A stretch of 24,554 nt of DNA, from positions 1 to 24,554 of IMG/VR virus record IMGVR_UViG_3300047365_000366. One strand, 5' to 3'. Positions within the stretch are counted from its first letter, which is position 1. The number at the start of each line of letters is the position of its first letter. The stretch is from a virus. The translations under genes were made by a program, and so were the position numbers. Below, one piece after another: positions 13,849 to 20,475 of the stretch. A model generated the notes under the pieces. It had not been told where the DNA came from. It saw nothing but the letters and a program-made list of their open reading frames with translations, and made no database searches.

Positions 13849-14768
13849 TCTTCAGCAAGACGTGCGAAGTATGATAGTGCGTCGTCATCCTCAACGATTG
13901 CCTCTTCCTTGACAGGAGAGGGAGCATTCATCTGCTGACGGAAAGAAGATCCGCTAGTGATGTCAGGGTCGTTGAACCCACCAGTAGCAGCGACTGGTTC
14001 GTACTCTTCGCTGTCTACTGTAGGAACAGCAGTGCGTTGAGTGATACCAAGCACCATATTCAGACGCTTCTCAAGGTCAGCATATGATTTGAACTGATCC
14101 TTGTGAGTGAATGCTTCAAGGGAATGCTCTTGCTTCCAAGTTGCTTCCAACACGTCATCATCTGCACTGAGAGCAGAGACATTATCAAACTCAGAACTAT
14201 CATAGTTCCAGTATCCTGCGACCTTCTTGATCTTCAGTTTGAAGTTAGCACCTTCCCAGAAGTCAAAGACATTTACTTTCTCTTCATCTTGGAACTCAGG
14301 TTGCATCGCAGCGAGGATCTTGTCGTGGATCTTCTTGCCATACTTATAGAGGAAGACTTTGCCTTCGTTCTCAGGGTGCTTAGGATCCTTCACAACATAG
14401 ATGTTGCTGTAGTATTGAAGCTTACGCTTCTGCTTACGAGCAGTCTCTTTGTCTTCATCAGCACCGCTGTTCCAGAGACGGCGGTTTACTTCACCAACAG
14501 GATCGTTTTCGTTGAGTGTAGTCAAAGAGTTTTCAATATACCAACCACCAATACCTTGGAAGGCGTGGGAGTATAGTTTCGCCCAAGGGAGGGTCTCTCC
14601 ATCAGGGGCAGGGAGGAAACGGATAACAGCGTATCCATTTCCAGAAGCGTCAACCTCTGGTTTCCAGAAACGTTCATCAACGTTCTTACCGCTGGATGAT
14701 TTCTCTAATTCCTTTTGTAGGAAGTCAAAGTTGGTCTGGGATTTACGCTTAAGGTCTGAAAAAGACAT
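13845..14768 (-). CDS. gp32: gp32 single-stranded DNA-binding protein (cysteine-free)
   Basis: 307 residues from ATG at 14768 (MSFSDLKRK); upstream in-frame codons cross the promoter and the leader hairpin and are not coding. It follows the T4 plan: N-terminal cooperativity region (DLKRKSQ), OB-fold core (FWKPEVDASGNGYAVIRFLP, QYYSNIYVVKDPKHPE, GKVFLYKYGKKIHDKI), then an acidic C-terminal tail (EEAIVEDDDALSYFARLAEE) that in T4 recruits replication proteins. The T4 zinc site (His and three Cys, CPVC) appears here as NDPVGEVN: both cysteines of CPVC are replaced and the protein has no cysteine at all. It coats ssDNA in replication, repair and recombination. Strong sigma70-type promoter and leader hairpin upstream. 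Confidence 0.92.
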   Translation of the reverse strand: MSFSDLKRKSQTNFDFLQKELEKSSSGKNVDERFWKPEVDASGNGYAVIRFLPAPDGETLPWAKLYSHAFQGIGGWYIENSLTTLNENDPVGEVNRRLWNSGADEDKETARKQKRKLQYYSNIYVVKDPKHPENEGKVFLYKYGKKIHDKILAAMQPEFQDEEKVNVFDFWEGANFKLKIKKVAGYWNYDSSEFDNVSALSADDDVLEATWKQEHSLEAFTHKDQFKSYADLEKRLNMVLGITQRTAVPTVDSEEYEPVAATGGFNDPDITSGSSFRQQMNAPSPVKEEAIVEDDDALSYFARLAEE

Positions 14769-14798
14769 AGATTCTTTTAGATTAAATTGGATTTGGTT

Positions 14799-14840
14799 TT
14801 CGTGTTGGGTCTTACGCTTAATACTGTGCTGCCCAACGAA
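14799..14840 (-). promoter_or_regulatory. gp32 leader stem-loop (possible autoregulatory operator)
   Basis: TTCGTTGGG (14840-14832) can pair with CCCAACACGAA (14809-14799) as nine base pairs with a 2-base bulge, enclosing 22 bases. It lies at the very 5' end of the transcript predicted from 14844. T4 gp32 represses its own mRNA through a leader pseudoknot; a similar function here is inference. Confidence 0.5.
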
Positions 14841-14843
14841 GTT

Positions 14844-14872
14844 ATTATAGCAGGTGGTGGGGTGGGTGTCAA
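14844..14872 (-). promoter_or_regulatory. Perfect sigma70 consensus promoter for gp32
   Basis: Minus strand TTGACA (14872-14867), a 17-base spacer and TATAAT (14849-14844): both boxes match consensus at every position. The -35 box overlaps the stop codon of the DUF1825 gene. Expected start near 14837, leader about 70 bases. This points to strong host-polymerase early transcription. Confidence 0.92.
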
Positions 14873-15231
14873 CTCTTTGGTTTCCAGTCTGGTGGTCCCT
14901 CACCATTTTCAAAACGAGTCTTGAGAATTTGAACTTTCTCCAACAACTCATCAAACATCTGCTCGATGGGTGTACCAGGTGTTGCACCTAGCATAACAAC
15001 GCCTTGCTTCATTGTCTCAAGGACAGAGACAGCTTCAGGATCGTCACTCAACTTGATGCGAGCATAAAAGATCTTTTGTTTTTCAATAAGAGTTGCTAGA
15101 GTATCAAAGTATTCCAGTTTACGTTCTTCATCGAGAAGAGCAAAGTTCATAGCAGATCTAAAACAAAACTGCTGGAGTTCCATCATCTCCTGGATATCTC
15201 CTCGGATGATTTCAGATTTAAAGAAGCTCAT
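14869..15231 (-). CDS. DUF1825 family protein (cyanobacterial-type)
   Basis: 120 residues. MSFFKSEIIRGD..., FALLDEERKLEYFDTLATLI, then EKQKIFYARIKLSDDPEA and PIEQMFDELLEKVQILKTRF match the DUF1825 pattern of cyanobacteria (xFFxSEIV...KLxFIExMExLIExxxIFxxRxxLSDD....Q...TPxxMFxxM). All-helical, acidic, function unknown. The family is nearly restricted to cyanobacteria and their phages, so it is host-derived. Start overlaps the gp33-like stop as ATGA; the gp32 promoter -35 box is in its last codons, so the gene lies in the operon upstream of gp32. Confidence 0.72.
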   Translation of the reverse strand: MSFFKSEIIRGDIQEMMELQQFCFRSAMNFALLDEERKLEYFDTLATLIEKQKIFYARIKLSDDPEAVSVLETMKQGVVMLGATPGTPIEQMFDELLEKVQILKTRFENGEGPPDWKPKS

Positions 15232-15449
15232 ACTAATGTTAACTTGGCACGACTGGTTTTTTTCATAAAGTTAAGTTGCTGTGCGTCATGACGCAACTTT
15301 TCTTTGAGTGGTTTACTAATCAATTTATTAATAGTATCTACTTCAATCTCATTCACTTCACAGTAGTGGATAACAGAATCAATATAGTTCATGTCGGGAT
15401 TGTGTAAAGCAATCTTCTCCACCTCCTGCGAGAATCTCGCAGCAGTCAT
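15228..15449 (-). CDS. gp33-like late transcription coactivator
   Basis: 73 residues from ATG at 15449, chosen because AGAGGA lies seven bases upstream; an in-frame ATG at 15482 would overlap the exonuclease and has no ribosome site. Sequence: ARFSQEVEKIALHNPDMNYI, then DSVIHYCEVNEIEVDTINKL, ISKPLKEKLRHDAQQLNF. This matches short marine T4-like proteins called gp33 that act as coactivator linking RNA polymerase to the sliding clamp at late promoters. T4 gp33 is 112 residues; similarity is by pattern, so moderate certainty. Neighbours: DUF1825 downstream (ATGA overlap) and exonuclease upstream (4-base gap). Confidence 0.65.
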   Translation of the reverse strand: MTAARFSQEVEKIALHNPDMNYIDSVIHYCEVNEIEVDTINKLISKPLKEKLRHDAQQLNFMKKTSRAKLTLV

Positions 15450-15453
15450 AAAT

Positions 15454-16149
15454 TTATCCTCTAATAATTGTTTTTTGTCCATGTTGTTCTTGATACTCCG
15501 AGATATAACTCATTAGTTTCATAAAGAATTCTTTCTTAGGTGGAAGCACCTTAACTTGAGTCTCTCCGTTTTCACAAGCAACAATAGTAACGAGTTGTTT
15601 GACACTCAACCCGTAGTTTTCTTGAAGCATACATGCGTATGCAGTTTCTTGAACGAAGTAATCGTAAAGATATTTCTCACGCTTTGGTTCAGCAGCAGTC
15701 TTGAAGTCAATGATAGACAACACACCGTCAAACTCAGCGATACAATCTACTCGCCCTGCAATCTCTAAATGTTTAGAGTAGAGCGCCGCTTCCTGTAAGT
15801 AAATATTATTTATACGGTCCAAAGTAGGGCGACTATGATGGAACATTAGTACAGGAAGTGGGTGCGATTTATACTTCTTCAGGTCTAGATTATTATTAAA
15901 GTAGTCTTCAGCAATAGAGTGATACTTTGTGCCACGACCAGTAGCACGAGTTGTCTTAGCATTCGCTGCCTTCTCGCCAACACGAGCTCGCCACTTAGCA
16001 ATGCCTGCTTTCTTTGCTGCGTTGTTGCCAATCACAGTGGTGACAGATGGATAATGATGTCCTGTTGGTGTAAGATAAACACGTTTGCCCTCCACCATTT
16101 CAGCAGACATTTCAATAGGATCTAATCCCACATGATTGAACAGTTTCAT
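15454..16149 (-). CDS. PD-(D/E)XK family exonuclease
   Basis: 231 residues. Motifs in order: RGTKYHSIAEDYF (about 72-84), YLQEAALYSKHLEIAGRVDC (about 117-136; E120, D135), LSIIDFKTA (about 144-152; D148, K150), and Q/ETAYACMLQENYG. This is the catalytic set of RecB-like or mitochondrial MGME1-like nucleases: E...D...D-x-K. Annotated as exonuclease in cyanophages; expected role is DNA degradation or recombination. The last codons carry the ribosome site for the gp33-like gene, and its own start overlaps the PhoH stop as ATGA. Confidence 0.82.
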   Translation of the reverse strand: MKLFNHVGLDPIEMSAEMVEGKRVYLTPTGHHYPSVTTVIGNNAAKKAGIAKWRARVGEKAANAKTTRATGRGTKYHSIAEDYFNNNLDLKKYKSHPLPVLMFHHSRPTLDRINNIYLQEAALYSKHLEIAGRVDCIAEFDGVLSIIDFKTAAEPKREKYLYDYFVQETAYACMLQENYGLSVKQLVTIVACENGETQVKVLPPKKEFFMKLMSYISEYQEQHGQKTIIRG

Positions 16150-16898
16150 AGACCCAGATTAATTTTGTTGATGATGTAAGATTTGACGAGACCAGAGCGA
16201 ACGATATCATCCACACCAAACTCAACCAGTGAGAACTCATCCATGTTTTGTAGGATGCGTTGGAAGTCTAGGATACCTGAACGTTCAGAGATCTTTTGAA
16301 GGTCAGTTTGTGCTGCGTCTCCACAGAAAATGATCTTACTGTCTTGTCCCACACGAGTGATGATTGAATCAAGTTCGTGGAAGTTTAGGTTCTGACACTC
16401 ATCAATGATAACGATAGCATTGTCTAGTGTAGTACCACGTATGAAACTAGTAGACCAGAAGGAGATAGTTTCCTGTGCCTTCAGGTTATCGTAGAGCATT
16501 TCATATGATGCATCGTCTGGCATCTCAAACATAGATTGAACCATGTTCTTGTATGGTATCTGATAGAGAGAAGACTTATCCTCGTGGTCTCCAGGAAGGA
16601 AACCAATCTCCCTAGTAGCGACAAGAGAGCGGACAATATAGATCTTTTCAAAAGGTGTATACTCATTGAGTACATCCTTGAGTGCTTTGTAAAGAGCAAC
16701 ATATGTTTTGCCTGTGCCTGCGACACCGTAGGCATAGACCATCTTACCTTTGTCCCACTCATCAAACATGATTTGTTGATTGTGAGTGAGAGGTTCGATT
16801 GGAACCATGTATGCTTCATCAATAGGCTTACGACGCTTCCTCTGCTTCGCATTCATACCTTGTCCAGGTGCTTTAGTAGTCTTCTTTCTAGCTGGCAT
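16146..16898 (-). CDS. phoH: PhoH-like P-loop ATPase
   Basis: 250 residues from ATG at 16898 (MPARKK); the upstream in-frame codons overlap the neighbour and are unlikely. Walker A GVAGTGKT (58-65), Walker B with AIVIIDECQN (161-170), later FCGDAAQTDL and a C-terminal FGVDDIVRSGLVKSYI. This is a complete PhoH domain (about 200 residues), with a basic N-terminal extension. PhoH is linked to phosphate starvation in hosts and is common in marine phages, but the biochemical function is uncertain (RNA helicase or nuclease-linked ATPase). One-base gap to the upstream small gene and ATGA overlap with the exonuclease. Confidence 0.92.
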   Translation of the reverse strand: MPARKKTTKAPGQGMNAKQRKRRKPIDEAYMVPIEPLTHNQQIMFDEWDKGKMVYAYGVAGTGKTYVALYKALKDVLNEYTPFEKIYIVRSLVATREIGFLPGDHEDKSSLYQIPYKNMVQSMFEMPDDASYEMLYDNLKAQETISFWSTSFIRGTTLDNAIVIIDECQNLNFHELDSIITRVGQDSKIIFCGDAAQTDLQKISERSGILDFQRILQNMDEFSLVEFGVDDIVRSGLVKSYIINKINLGL

Positions 16899-16899
16899 G

Positions 16900-17163
16900 T
16901 CAGTTATACTTTTGTGTGATGGTTCTGTTTCTTGGTGCCTTAGGAGCAATCTTATTCTTCATTATATCATGAAAACCAGGATGTGTTCTACTCATCTTGT
17001 CTCTCCATTCACCAACTTCACCTGATCCAGGACACGTAGATGGATCACTCCAATCTCTTTTCCAATCAGGATTATCTTCACACCATTGTGTCCACTCATG
17101 AACACTGATTACAAGATCCTTTTGTTCACCAGTTTCTTTATTAATCACTGGGTAAGTCGCCAT
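16900..17163 (-). CDS. Conserved small phage protein of unknown function
   Basis: 87 residues. The start has GGAGGGAG five bases upstream, a very good ribosome site. Sequence MATYPVINKETGEQKDLVIS, VHEWTQWCEDNPDWKRDWSD then PSTCPGSGEVGEWRDKM. This type occurs in many T4-like marine phages beside phoH or packaging genes; some resemble FmdB zinc-ribbon N-termini, but only two cysteines (28 and 44) are present, so no zinc site can be claimed. Stop is one base before phoH. Confidence 0.75.
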   Translation of the reverse strand: MATYPVINKETGEQKDLVISVHEWTQWCEDNPDWKRDWSDPSTCPGSGEVGEWRDKMSRTHPGFHDIMKNKIAPKAPRNRTITQKYN

Positions 17164-17371
17164 CGTCTCCCTCCTTTACTTTATTAAATCCAAATGGACC
17201 TGCTCCCTTTTCTTCGAGTGCTAGCTTCAGTGCAACACCACCAATTGCTTCCATAACTTTAATGACTTGCTCAGGTTTGGCATCCTCACCAAGTTCTTTG
17301 GCAACGTACCAATACTTAGGCCAAAATGTTTGACCTGCTAATTCATAATCTTCTAACGTTAATAGTTTCAT
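17141..17371 (-). CDS. Small acidic protein of unknown function
   Basis: 76 residues from ATG at 17371, which overlaps the thyX stop as ATGA. Sequence starts MKLLTLEDYELAGQTFWPKY, then ends with an acidic tail (VKEGDDGDLPSD). It overlaps the next gene by 23 bases, whose ribosome site is in this gene. No family recognised. Operon position between thyX and the next small gene is the only context. Confidence 0.65.
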   Translation of the reverse strand: MKLLTLEDYELAGQTFWPKYWYVAKELGEDAKPEQVIKVMEAIGGVALKLALEEKGAGPFGFNKVKEGDDGDLPSD

Positions 17372-18018
17372 GTCCACTCCAGTGCTTCCGCACAAATAGG
17401 TAATTCATTTACAAATACATCGCGACATTGTTGAGCGATATCCATGTGTTCTTTCTGTGTTCCATGAGCAGAACGCAGATCGATATAGTGCATCCACGAA
17501 CGAACTGATCCGCTCATGTAGATTTTTGTGGGCACCGCCAAAGGAAGCACAAATCTAGCACATTCCTTTGCCACACCATGATCAAGCATAGTCTGGTATA
17601 GATCCATAGAAGAAGCAAAATGCCTCTCGATAGCAATCTCAAACTCTTGCTTATGAAAAGCATCTAAATCATCAGTAGAATTCTGACGATTCTTTTTATC
17701 CTGACGACGTAAATCAGGTAGAGGAATACGATCTGCTAGCATAGAACTATCAGCATACCGTTGAGAAAACTCTTGGAATGTAAAAGATCTATGCCTCAGG
17801 ATCTGAGCTGCGATTCCGCGATTCGTTTCTATCTCTAGTGTCATGAACGCTTGTTCAAATACAGACCAGTGATTATGTTTGATACAATAACTAAGGAGTC
17901 CCGATACTTTGGGGTTGTCCTGATTGTTCGGGTTGCTCACCCTCGCTACGTACCCCATCATCTTCTCCGCTTCTGGAGTTATAGAGACTAGACGGACTGA
18001 CCCATGTTGTTGCTTCAT
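17368..18018 (-). CDS. thyX: Flavin-dependent thymidylate synthase ThyX
   Basis: 216 residues. Signature RHRSFTFQEFSQR (75-87) is the RHR-x7-S-x-R ThyX motif. The N-terminus has VRLVSITPEAEKMMGYVARV and the C-terminus MHYIDLRSAHGTQKEH with dUMP-binding residues. It converts dUMP to dTMP using methylene-tetrahydrofolate and NADPH with FAD. It supports phage DNA synthesis. Start ATG at 18018 has AAAGGA five bases upstream. The first 128 bases overlap the end of the upstream gene in another frame. Confidence 0.95.
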   Translation of the reverse strand: MKQQHGSVRLVSITPEAEKMMGYVARVSNPNNQDNPKVSGLLSYCIKHNHWSVFEQAFMTLEIETNRGIAAQILRHRSFTFQEFSQRYADSSMLADRIPLPDLRRQDKKNRQNSTDDLDAFHKQEFEIAIERHFASSMDLYQTMLDHGVAKECARFVLPLAVPTKIYMSGSVRSWMHYIDLRSAHGTQKEHMDIAQQCRDVFVNELPICAEALEWT

Positions 18019-18184
18019 TCTTGAATCCTTTGCTCATCATTTCACGTTTTTTCTTGAGACCTAACTTCGCAGCACGTAACTGCAGTCGCATGTAATGGAT
18101 CTCTTCATCAGTATACATCATCGGATTCTTATCCGCAAGCTTAATCGCTTTCTTTGCTACTTTAATTGTGTCTTTAAACCTCAA
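17891..18184 (-). CDS. Small basic protein of unknown function, overlapping thyX
   Basis: 97 residues. Start overlaps the preceding stop as ATGA. The first 55 residues (MRFKDTIKVAKKAIKLADKN, MYTDEEIHYMRLQLRAAKLG, then KKKREMMSKGF) are basic and helical and look like a conserved phage protein. The rest is low complexity (EDDGVRSEGEQPEQSGQ) and coded in the first 128 bases of thyX. The tail may be a product of a lost stop codon rather than a folded domain. Unknown function. Confidence 0.6.
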   Translation of the reverse strand: MRFKDTIKVAKKAIKLADKNPMMYTDEEIHYMRLQLRAAKLGLKKKREMMSKGFKNEATTWVSPSSLYNSRSGEDDGVRSEGEQPEQSGQPQSIGTP

Positions 18185-18384
18185 TTGGTTACCTCTTCTA
18201 AGTATTGAAGAAATGCTTTCTCAGCACCCTCCGTTGATTTATTGCCCTGGGATACCCAATGATGACAGAATTCATACAGATGCTTTCCTGTTTTTAATTT
18301 CAAATAATGTTTCAATTTAATAAACACATCAGCACGAAGAAGCATACGTTCATCGCTGTATCTCCAATCAGATTCAATATCCAT
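18181..18384 (-). CDS. Small protein of unknown function
   Basis: 67 residues, MDIESDWRYSDERMLLRADV, mixed charge and mostly helical (LKHYLKLKTGKHLYEFCHHW). Leads the thyX operon. A CATAAATA motif (18386-18393) lies just in front of the ATG, too near for a normal late promoter unless translation starts at Met-14. Not recognised. Confidence 0.6.
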   Translation of the reverse strand: MDIESDWRYSDERMLLRADVFIKLKHYLKLKTGKHLYEFCHHWVSQGNKSTEGAEKAFLQYLEEVTN

Positions 18385-18417
18385 ATATTTATGGGTAGTA
18401 TCAACACATCATAGCAC

Positions 18418-18443
18418 AAAAAAAGAGGGGTCGCAACCCCTCT
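18418..18443 (-). terminator. Rho-independent terminator after the 56-codon gene
   Basis: Minus strand AGAGGGGT-TGCG-ACCCCTCT (18443-18424) followed by seven T (18424-18418). Strong 8-bp stem with tetraloop. It ends the 18452-18622 gene and insulates the thyX operon. Confidence 0.92.
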
Positions 18444-18451
18444 TGATGATC

Positions 18452-18622
18452 TTATGCTAAGATTCTCCTACAAATACGTTTACATAATGACTGACCTTCT
18501 CGACATTCGATTAAGCATTCATAGTATTCATTAATTGTTTCTAGTTCCTCTTGTGATTGTTTTACGGATGATTCAAAATTTCTCCACTCATGTAGTTGAT
18601 TGAATGGTATTAAATTATGCAT
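18452..18622 (-). CDS. Small Cys-containing protein of unknown function
   Basis: 56 residues. ATG at 18622 with a perfect ribosome site GGAGGT seven bases upstream and stop nine bases before the terminator. Sequence begins MHNLIPFNQLHEWRNFESSV, is Glu-rich in the middle, and ends with four Cys in about 18 residues (YECLIECREG, LCKRICRR). The paired cysteines suggest a small metal- or disulfide-bound helix hairpin. Not recognised. Complete gene structure supports reality. Confidence 0.78.
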   Translation of the reverse strand: MHNLIPFNQLHEWRNFESSVKQSQEELETINEYYECLIECREGQSLCKRICRRILA

Positions 18623-18763
18623 GATAAACCTCCTTGGTATAGAATAAAACTAAATCATAACTAAGATTTATTTCTTACATCACTAGTCCCCATTTCTATA
18701 ACTAATTATAAGGGTTTCCTAACATTTTAGCATCCGTAAATATGCTTAAAAATAAATAGGCAC

Positions 18764-18789
18764 AAAAAAAGAAGGGCGTTAACCCTTCT
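18764..18789 (-). terminator. Rho-independent terminator after the DUF4278-like gene
   Basis: Minus strand AGAAGGG-TTAACG-CCCTTCT (18789-18770) followed by seven T (18770-18764). Flanking A/T runs exist on both sides, so it may work in both directions. Confidence 0.9.
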
Positions 18790-18809
18790 TTTACAAGTTT
18801 ACAAGTAAC

Positions 18810-18977
18810 TCACTTACTGTAGGTACGACCACGATAACAGAATGTGCCGTGGGGTTCCTTTAATTCGACACAACGTGTAGTATACTCAACACCACGATAT
18901 GAAGTGTGTGTAATCTGTGCGTCGTGAAGAGCAGATACTTTATTGATCTGCTTTCTGATGATGTTTAGTGTGTTCAT
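18810..18977 (-). CDS. DUF4278-like small protein
   Basis: 55 residues. Ribosome site CAGGAG eight bases before ATG at 18977. The C-terminal half, SYRGVEYTTRCVELKEPHG then TFCYRGRTYSK, has two YRG-x-x-Y units like DUF4278 proteins of cyanobacteria and their phages. Two cysteines. Function unknown. It lies between its terminator (18764-18789) and the 53-residue gene, forming a small operon. The family call is by short motif only. Confidence 0.72.
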   Translation of the reverse strand: MNTLNIIRKQINKVSALHDAQITHTSYRGVEYTTRCVELKEPHGTFCYRGRTYSK

Positions 18978-19018
18978 TTGTCAGTCTCCTGAAGTTAGGG
19001 TTTTTAATCCCCGTTCCT

Positions 19019-19180
19019 TCAGTCGTGTGCGTCCCAGAAACACTCAGGGGTAGATTCCTTTACGGTCTCTATCAACTCTACCTTAAAAGCATTTGAGATA
19101 TTTTCATTTGCTTTCATCTTAAGCATGATTGTATCAGCTTGTTGGCAGGTGAGTGATGAATAGAATAATAGTTCTAACAT
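19019..19180 (-). CDS. Small conserved cyanophage protein of unknown function
   Basis: 53 residues: MLELLFYSSLTCQQADTIML, KMKANENISNAFKVELIETV, then KESTPECFWDAHD. I recognise the pattern LELLFYxSLTCxQADxI...VKVELVETVKES.PECFWD as a recurrent unnamed protein of cyanophages. Acidic, helical, two Cys. The leader carries a promoter with a palindrome (19236-19255). Ribosome site is poor (GGAG 12 bases upstream). Confidence 0.75.
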   Translation of the reverse strand: MLELLFYSSLTCQQADTIMLKMKANENISNAFKVELIETVKESTPECFWDAHD

Positions 19181-19235
19181 GGGATGAACGGCTCCGTTCC
19201 GCGACTTACTTGCGTCCTCCTTGCGGGGGATGAAC

Positions 19236-19277
19236 GTATGGTAATTATACCATACTTTATTTATGATCGCAAGTCAA
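19236..19277 (-). promoter_or_regulatory. Composite promoter with palindromic -10 region
   Basis: Minus strand TTGACT (19277-19272), 17 bases, TATGGT, with TATAAT three bases further (19249-19244) and CATAAATA (19265-19258) between. The -10 region sits in an inverted repeat with 8-bp arms GTATGGTA/TACCATAC (19236-19255) and a 4-base centre, an operator-like arrangement. Early (sigma70) and late use may be combined. Confidence 0.6.
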
Positions 19278-19543
19278 GTTCCAGATAGATAAAATGCATC
19301 TCCTCTCGCATGACAGACTCTCTTGACCTGTGCGTCATAGATAGGAACTGTTCCAGCACCAGTGATTAAATTCTTAGCAAAGTCAAATGCTTCTTTAAAT
19401 CTACCAAATTTATACACATCGTCATAAGTTTTAGCAGACATAAGAACACCATCCTTCCTCCATGTCTTCATCGTATGCCAGACAGTAGGTTCAGATAATT
19501 TACGATAGAAAATACACCAGTTACCAGTTTGATTTGCACTCAT
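19274..19543 (-). CDS. Small protein of unknown function
   Basis: 89 residues, neutral to basic, with aromatic residues (WCIFYRKLSEPTVWHTMKTW, KFGRFKEAFDFAKNLITGAG). Stop overlaps the promoter region of the next operon. Start overlaps the preceding stop by four bases (ATGA type). Unrecognised; member of the small-gene chain 20210-19274. Confidence 0.65.
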   Translation of the reverse strand: MSANQTGNWCIFYRKLSEPTVWHTMKTWRKDGVLMSAKTYDDVYKFGRFKEAFDFAKNLITGAGTVPIYDAQVKRVCHARGDAFYLSGT

Positions 19544-19797
19544 TTGCTTTTCTTGTTAGGATTTTGCCAGAGTTTAGGATTAGCTCTACCCTCTGTTTGT
19601 TTCATACTAATCACACTATGATACTTGTCCCAATAATGATCAAATATCTCTGATTGCTTGGCAGATATAACAATGTCATGTTGAACACCACCTTCAACAC
19701 TATACTCAATAATGTAAGCGGTACATGGTAGTGATGTATCTTTTGCTAATTCAGGATCACAATTTTCATGAAGTAAATTCAAGAGCGACCTCCCCAT
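19540..19797 (-). CDS. Small protein of unknown function
   Basis: 85 residues. YIIEYSVEGGVQHDIVISAK then QSEIFDHYWDKYHSVISMKQ, a mixed alpha/beta pattern with basic C-terminus (NPKLWQNPNKKSK). Overlaps the upstream gene by 19 bases and the downstream one by four. Not recognised. Confidence 0.65.
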   Translation of the reverse strand: MGRSLLNLLHENCDPELAKDTSLPCTAYIIEYSVEGGVQHDIVISAKQSEIFDHYWDKYHSVISMKQTEGRANPKLWQNPNKKSK

Positions 19798-20210
19798 TGA
19801 ATCTGGGGATATGCTTCTTCAACACACTGCTTAGTAATCTTCCAACGTTTGCCTAGTTTCTTGTCCTTCATCAAACATAATACCTCTGCTTCTCCATGAT
19901 GAAGACCTTCGAGGAGTTGAATGAACAAGGTTTCACGACGACTTTGAGATACATTCGCTCCACCTTTAAAGAAGAGATAGAGTTTACGATACTCATGAAC
20001 TAGTTTCGTATGCTCTGTATCTTCTGGTGCTTCATTCTTTTCATAGGGAACTTCACCTTCCGGAAGCATAGAAATAATGCTCTCATCAAAGTTGGCAATT
20101 AGAATTTGCCTGAGTGCTGGAGAGTTATGCTCCACCAAAAGTTTAATTTTTTGTGCCTTAGTCTTAGCGTTGCTTATTTTTTGCAGCACTTCATTCAGTA
20201 ATAATTGCAT
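19779..20210 (-). CDS. Conserved phage protein, DUF6433-like
   Basis: 143 residues: MQLLLNEVLQKISNAKTKAQ, KIKLLVEHNSPALRQILIAN, FDESIISMLPEGEVPYEKNE, HEYRKLYLFFKGG, RRETLFIQLLEGLHHGEAEV, LCLMKDKKLGKRWKIT. The blocks resemble a family common in T4-like marine phages that I take to be DUF6433; the name is from memory. Helical and soluble, function unknown. An AATAAATA late-type motif (20233-20240) is 22 bases before the start. Confidence 0.7.
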   Translation of the reverse strand: MQLLLNEVLQKISNAKTKAQKIKLLVEHNSPALRQILIANFDESIISMLPEGEVPYEKNEAPEDTEHTKLVHEYRKLYLFFKGGANVSQSRRETLFIQLLEGLHHGEAEVLCLMKDKKLGKRWKITKQCVEEAYPQIQWGGRS

Positions 20211-20235
20211 GACCTAATTAATATCATAAGTGTAT

Positions 20236-20460
20236 TTATTCTTCTTCAAGTTCCTCTTCATCTACAAAGCGAACTGATAGAAGTTCTTCGTTGATCCATT
20301 GACCGTCTCCATCTAACATTTCTGGGTGGATGTTATCTTCTTGCATACGATACATGTACTCATGGAGTTTTTCGTTTGCTGTCCACCCAGCAATCACACC
20401 TACACATAAAAATATAAAAGAAACAGTTGCTGAGAAATAAACTATGGTTGCTTGCGTCAT
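20236..20460 (-). CDS. Small membrane protein with acidic C-terminus
   Basis: 74 residues. One hydrophobic segment (about 5-25, ATIVYFSATVSFIFLCVGVI) predicts a single membrane span, then an acidic soluble tail ending EEELEEE. Ribosome site GGAG nine bases upstream. Similar short proteins occur in T4-like cyanophages. Function unknown. Confidence 0.7.
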   Translation of the reverse strand: MTQATIVYFSATVSFIFLCVGVIAGWTANEKLHEYMYRMQEDNIHPEMLDGDGQWINEELLSVRFVDEEELEEE

Positions 20461-20475
20461 TGGTTCAACTCCAAT

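Noticed and set aside
15450-15482. Upstream start of the gp33-like gene at 15482
   Set aside because: It overlaps the exonuclease and has no ribosome site, while the ATG at 15449 has AGAGGA seven bases upstream.
18386-18393. CATAAATA as late promoter of the 67-residue gene
   Set aside because: It is two bases from the ATG, so transcription would start inside the gene; kept only as a motif, unless translation starts at Met-14.
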